A DNA stretch of 64,000 bases from the NCBI GenBank assembly GCA_030148745.1, contig JASBSV010000055.1, forward strand, positions 1 through 64,000. Direction: 5' to 3'. The notes beneath the pieces were generated by a model that ran no database searches, was not told the origin of the DNA, and saw only the letters and a list, made by a program, of their open reading frames with translations. The stretch comes from Paracoccaceae bacterium. GTDB lineage: Bacteria > Pseudomonadota > Alphaproteobacteria > Rhodobacterales > Rhodobacteraceae. A program made the position numbers and the translations under genes. Positions 60,940 through 64,000 of the stretch are shown here, piece by piece; the first letter of the stretch is position 1, and each line of letters starts with the position of its first letter.

Positions 60940-61541
60940 GCCGACACCCGGGCGCCATGCTCGGCCTCCGACAGATGGAACCGGGACGAGATAAAAGCCT
61001 CGGCCCGGGTGATCCAGCCGCCCTTGCCGCCGTTCCGGCGCCGCGCGAATTTGCGCAGCCGCGGGTTGGCATCACCAAGCGCGTAATAGTAGTTGCGCCG
61101 CGCAATGCCATAGGCATCGTTCAGATGACCGGGCGCACGCGCCGCCGCCAGTTGTGCCGCTTCGATGGTCTGCGGCCCGATTACCCCGTCGATGGTCAGC
61201 GACAGCCCCATGTCGCAAAGCAGCCGCTGCAGGATTTTCACCGCGTTGTTGCCGGCATTGACATACATATCGAACAGGCTTGCCTGAAGGGCATCAGGAA
61301 GTTTGCCAATGCCCGGACGCTCGAAATAATGGGTGATAAAGATCCCGACCGCATCGGCACGCGTCAGCGCCCGCACGTCGCGCGCCGTCACCTGCCCATC
61401 GCCGTCCGGGTCAAGACCCAGCCGTCGCATGGTTTCGATGGTCACGCCGTATTTCGTCGCCCCGCCGGGATCGTCGCGGTCATTTACATAGCCGCCTTCG
61501 CGGGCCACGATCTCTTCTGCAATGCTGCGGACCGACTGCAT
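60930..61541 (-). CDS. phage-type endolysin (GH108 muramidase with peptidoglycan-binding domain)
   Basis: The 203-residue protein has an N-terminal GH108 lysozyme domain with catalytic Glu15 in VAREGGYVNDRDDPGGATKYG, and a C-terminal PG_binding_3 region (LSLTIDGVIGPQTIEAAQL, about residues 130-148). It lacks a signal peptide, so it depends on a holin. AGGAGG precedes the ATG. It resembles the RcGTA lysis endolysin of Rhodobacter capsulatus. CTGGTTAA at 61592-61599 (minus TTAACCAG) is a CtrA-like half-site upstream. Confidence 0.9.
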   Translation of the reverse strand: MQSVRSIAEEIVAREGGYVNDRDDPGGATKYGVTIETMRRLGLDPDGDGQVTARDVRALTRADAVGIFITHYFERPGIGKLPDALQASLFDMYVNAGNNAVKILQRLLCDMGLSLTIDGVIGPQTIEAAQLAAARAPGHLNDAYGIARRNYYYALGDANPRLRKFARRRNGGKGGWITRAEAFISSRFHLSEAEHGARVSAWA

Positions 61542-61621
61542 CGCCGCGGCCTCCTATGCGCTGTTATCAACGCATCGAAGGCTCTGCAAAACTGGTTAAA
61601 TTGTGCCTGCGCCTGCGTTCG

Positions 61622-62065
61622 CTACTTGGCCGAGGCTTTGTACATTCCCTGTTCTTTCAGGGCGTCGATCACTTCGCGCGGCATATAGGTTTCATCGTGT
61701 TTTGCAAGAATTTCAGTAGCTTGGAACGTTCCCGCACGATATTGGCCAAGCGCGATCATCCCTTCACCCTCTTTGAAGAGGTCGGGCAAAAGCCCGGTAT
61801 AGGTGACCGGAATAACCGCATTGCCGTCGGTGACGCTGAATTTCACCTCACCGCCGCCCAGCTTGACCAAAGTTCCATCCGCCACCAGACCGCCAATGCG
61901 AAACACCTCGCTTGGCGCCGGCGGCGCCTCGGCGACCTGAGTGGGGCTTCGGAAAAAGTTGATCCCATCGCGCATGGCATAGCCAATCAGAGCCGTCGAA
62001 CCGATCAGAGCGACAGCAGCCAGAAGGATGATCTGTATCCTGCGTTTCTTTTTCAGACCCTTCAT
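61622..62065 (-). CDS. ccmE: cytochrome c maturation heme chaperone CcmE
   Basis: The 147-residue membrane-anchored protein has an N-terminal helix (about residues 11-30) and the covalent heme-binding histidine in LAKHDETYMP (His123, Tyr127). It carries heme to CcmF. It follows argC after 10 bp on the minus strand and is followed by the lysis cassette rather than by ccmF. Confidence 0.95.
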   Translation of the reverse strand: MKGLKKKRRIQIILLAAVALIGSTALIGYAMRDGINFFRSPTQVAEAPPAPSEVFRIGGLVADGTLVKLGGGEVKFSVTDGNAVIPVTYTGLLPDLFKEGEGMIALGQYRAGTFQATEILAKHDETYMPREVIDALKEQGMYKASAK

Positions 62066-62075
62066 GGCGTTCCTT

Positions 62076-63104
62076 TCAGGGAAATACCGGCGCCAGCATC
62101 AGGCCGGCCGACTCATTTTCGCCCAGCATTAAGTTGGCATTTTGCAACGCTTGTCCAGAGGAACCCTTGGTCAAGTTATCGAGTGCGGCCATGATGACCA
62201 CCCGCCCCGGGGTCCGGTCGGCCACGACCGAGACATGCACAAAGTTCGATCCGCGGATGTGCCGGGTCGAGGGCAGATCGCCCATCGGCAGCGTTATGAC
62301 AAAGGGCTCATCGGCATAGGCCGCGCTCAGGGCGTCATGGATCGCCCCGGCATCGCCTTTGACATAGACAGTCGCCAGAATACCCCGGTTTGCCGGGATA
62401 AGATGCGGCGTGAACTGAACCTGAACCGGCCGTCCCGCAAGGCGCGAAAACTCCTGATCGAACTCGCCCAGATGCCGGTGTGTGCCGCCCGCCGCATAGG
62501 GATGTGCGCCCTCGGACAGCTCGGCGTGCAGCAAGTTTTCCTTCAACGCCCGCCCCGCCCCGGACACGCCGGTTTTAAGGTCAATGATGATATCGTCCAG
62601 ATCAATCAGACCGGCCTTGATCAGCGGCACCAGCGCATATTGCCCTGTGGCCGCATTGCACCCGGTGCCGGCAACCAGCCGCGCACCCCGGATTTCCTCG
62701 CGGTAAAATTCGGTCAGGCCGTAAACCGCCTCACCCTGCAACTCGGGCGCCGAATGCGGCTTGCCGTACCATTTTTCATAGGCGGCAGGATCGCGCAGCC
62801 GGAAATCGGCCGACAGATCGACAATTTTGACGTCTTTAGGCAACTCGCGGATCACCGCCTGACTTGTGGCGTGCGGCAAGGCGCAAAAGACCAGATCGAC
62901 CGCATCAAACGCGATATCCTCGATCTTTTGCAGAACGGGCAGATCGAGGTGCCGCAGATGCGGAAAGACCGCGCCCATCTGCTGGCCCGCCTTGCGGTCG
63001 CCCGACAGGGCGGTGATTTTTATTGACGGGTGGGTTGCAATCAACCGCACCAGTTCGGCGCCGGTATATCCCGATGCCCCAAGAATGGCGATATTATGGG
63101 TCAT
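62076..63104 (-). CDS. argC: N-acetyl-gamma-glutamyl-phosphate reductase
   Basis: The 342-residue enzyme makes N-acetylglutamate semialdehyde in arginine synthesis. The NADP-binding [13 protein letters not shown] motif (about residues 9-21) and the catalytic cysteine in [15 protein letters not shown] (about 149) are intact. A GGAGG lies upstream of ATG 63104. Only 10 bp separate it from ccmE, so they share a transcript. Confidence 0.96.
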   Translation of the reverse strand: MTHNIAILGASGYTGAELVRLIATHPSIKITALSGDRKAGQQMGAVFPHLRHLDLPVLQKIEDIAFDAVDLVFCALPHATSQAVIRELPKDVKIVDLSADFRLRDPAAYEKWYGKPHSAPELQGEAVYGLTEFYREEIRGARLVAGTGCNAATGQYALVPLIKAGLIDLDDIIIDLKTGVSGAGRALKENLLHAELSEGAHPYAAGGTHRHLGEFDQEFSRLAGRPVQVQFTPHLIPANRGILATVYVKGDAGAIHDALSAAYADEPFVITLPMGDLPSTRHIRGSNFVHVSVVADRTPGRVVIMAALDNLTKGSSGQALQNANLMLGENESAGLMLAPVFP

Positions 63105-63159
63105 CTCCTGACCTCCTTCAGTTCTGTCGCGACATAAAGAAAAATTCGGGCCACCACAA

Positions 63160-63972
63160 TCAGGCGGCGATAAACTCGATTTTTCGTCGCAGGAACTGTG
63201 TGGCCTTGTCCGAGACCCGCTGCGGATCGCCCGAGGTCAGAAATGAGCTTTGCGTGCCCGGCCCCAGCATTTCGGGGTGGCGGATCAGATAATCGGCAAG
63301 GCTTTCGGCAACCAGAGAGGCCTGCGAGTATACCTTCACCTCCTCGCCCAGCGCTTTTTGGAACACATCTTCCATCAGCGGGTAATGGGTACAGCCCAGA
63401 ATGGCCGCCTGCGGATGCGGCATCCGCCGCCCCAGCGCCTCGACATGCGAGCGGATCAGCGCCTCGGCCAGAATCAGATCGCCATCCTCGATCGCATCGA
63501 CGACACCGCCGCAGGGCTGCGCCTCGACATCCACGCCGATTGCCCGAAAGGCCAGCTCGCGCTGAAAGGCGCGGCTGGAAACGGTCGCGGGGGTGGCAAA
63601 AAGCGCCACATGTTTGACCGCAACCTCGCGCGGCGGCGAATTATCGCCCCAATGCCGCTCAGTCAAAGCCTCAATCAGCGGCACAAAGACGCCCAGCACC
63701 CGTTTGCCCGGGGGAATCCAGCTTTCCTGCATCCGGCGCAGTGCAGCAGCCGAGGCGGTGTTGCAGGCCAGAATGACCAGATCACAGCCTTCGTCCCACA
63801 GCCGCTCAACCGCTTTGCAGGTCAATTGGTAAACATCATCGGCGTCGCGCACCCCATAAGGCGCATGGGCGCTGTCGCCGAAATAGACGAACGGCACCTC
63901 GGGCAGGCGCTTCTGGGCCGCATTCAGCACGGTCAACCCGCCCAAACCACTGTCAAAAACGCCGACCGCCAT
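63160..63972 (-). CDS. murI: glutamate racemase
   Basis: The 270-residue enzyme makes D-glutamate for peptidoglycan. The two catalytic cysteines are in [13 protein letters not shown] (about residue 70) and [12 protein letters not shown] (about 190). The [10 protein letters not shown] motif is at 8-17. Its ribosome site (AAGG) lies inside the end of an upstream ORF, which suggests translational coupling. Confidence 0.95.
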   Translation of the reverse strand: MAVGVFDSGLGGLTVLNAAQKRLPEVPFVYFGDSAHAPYGVRDADDVYQLTCKAVERLWDEGCDLVILACNTASAAALRRMQESWIPPGKRVLGVFVPLIEALTERHWGDNSPPREVAVKHVALFATPATVSSRAFQRELAFRAIGVDVEAQPCGGVVDAIEDGDLILAEALIRSHVEALGRRMPHPQAAILGCTHYPLMEDVFQKALGEEVKVYSQASLVAESLADYLIRHPEMLGPGTQSSFLTSGDPQRVSDKATQFLRRKIEFIAA

Positions 63973-63976
63973 GTGC

Positions 63977-64000
63977 TTACGCCTTGTAACGTTCCTCGAA
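63977..64000 (-). CDS. C-terminal tail of an upstream gene (cut by window edge)
   Basis: On the minus strand the last codons FEERYKA and a TAA stop (63977-63979) end 4 bp before the murI ATG. The gene continues beyond the window. Too little is visible to name it. Confidence 0.35.
   Translation of the reverse strand, partial: FEERYKA

Noticed and set aside
1-64000. CRISPR arrays, insertion sequences, integrases or prophage structural genes
   Set aside because: None seen. The lysis cassette is the only phage-like part, and no att-type repeats flank it or the tRNA-Pro gene.

Overview
The window looks like ordinary chromosome from an alphaproteobacterium of the Rhodobacteraceae (Rhodobacter/Roseobacter group). 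It has high GC and short gaps, and many genes join through ATGA, GTGA or TTGA overlaps. Family-level markers include a DksA with one zinc-finger cysteine, a class II ribonucleotide reductase, an edd-eda operon behind a LacI-type operator, direct-repeat SOS boxes of the alphaproteobacterial type before lexA, and a gene-transfer-agent-like endolysin/holin pair. I cannot name the genus. There are no rRNA genes, insertion sequences, CRISPR arrays or integrases. One tRNA is present (Pro-UGG).

Layout, 1-17 kb: the edge of dksA; a MoxR ATPase, GNAT, DUF2927 lipoprotein, small membrane protein, von Willebrand A protein, DedA and M48 protease block; on the minus strand a PIN-domain protein coupled to an RlmI-like methyltransferase, then a lipoprotein; edd-eda for the Entner-Doudoroff pathway; glnE with a small partner; a YbaK deacylase; a DUF2852 gene with a heat-shock type promoter; an RDD protein and bpt. 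17-24 kb: a TRAP transporter (alpha-keto-acid type) on the minus strand, divergent from a cache-domain histidine kinase and NarL-type regulator that probably control it. 24-27 kb: ilvIH behind a transcription attenuator with a Leu-Leu-Val-Val-Val leader peptide. 27-32 kb: two divergent glycosyltransferases, a small EF-hand protein, and a Rieske oxygenase with a coupled 70-residue protein.

32-38 kb: nrdJ with a long upstream region holding an NrdR-box-like palindrome and a CtrA-like motif, then tRNA-Pro, DUF192, a double cold-shock protein and pdxH. 38-43 kb: fabI, gpt, DUF2127, an aminotransferase and a PpiD-like chaperone. 43-51 kb: trpE, then trpGDC-moaC-moeA and SOS-regulated lexA, with a divergent polysaccharide deacetylase gene between the two trp groups. 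51-57 kb: comEC, gltX, gltA and a PaaG-like enoyl-CoA hydratase.

57-64 kb (minus strand): murI, argC, ccmE, then a phage-derived lysis cassette (GH108 endolysin, 3-TM holin, a BhlA-like mini-holin and a 43-codon ORF), then a membrane protein, ccmF and ccmH. The placing of a lysis cassette inside the cytochrome c maturation genes is the most unusual arrangement here. The most informative regulatory finds are a sigma-32 promoter bracketed by two 19-bp palindromes (before DUF2852), the ilv attenuator, and the triple GAAC repeat before lexA.
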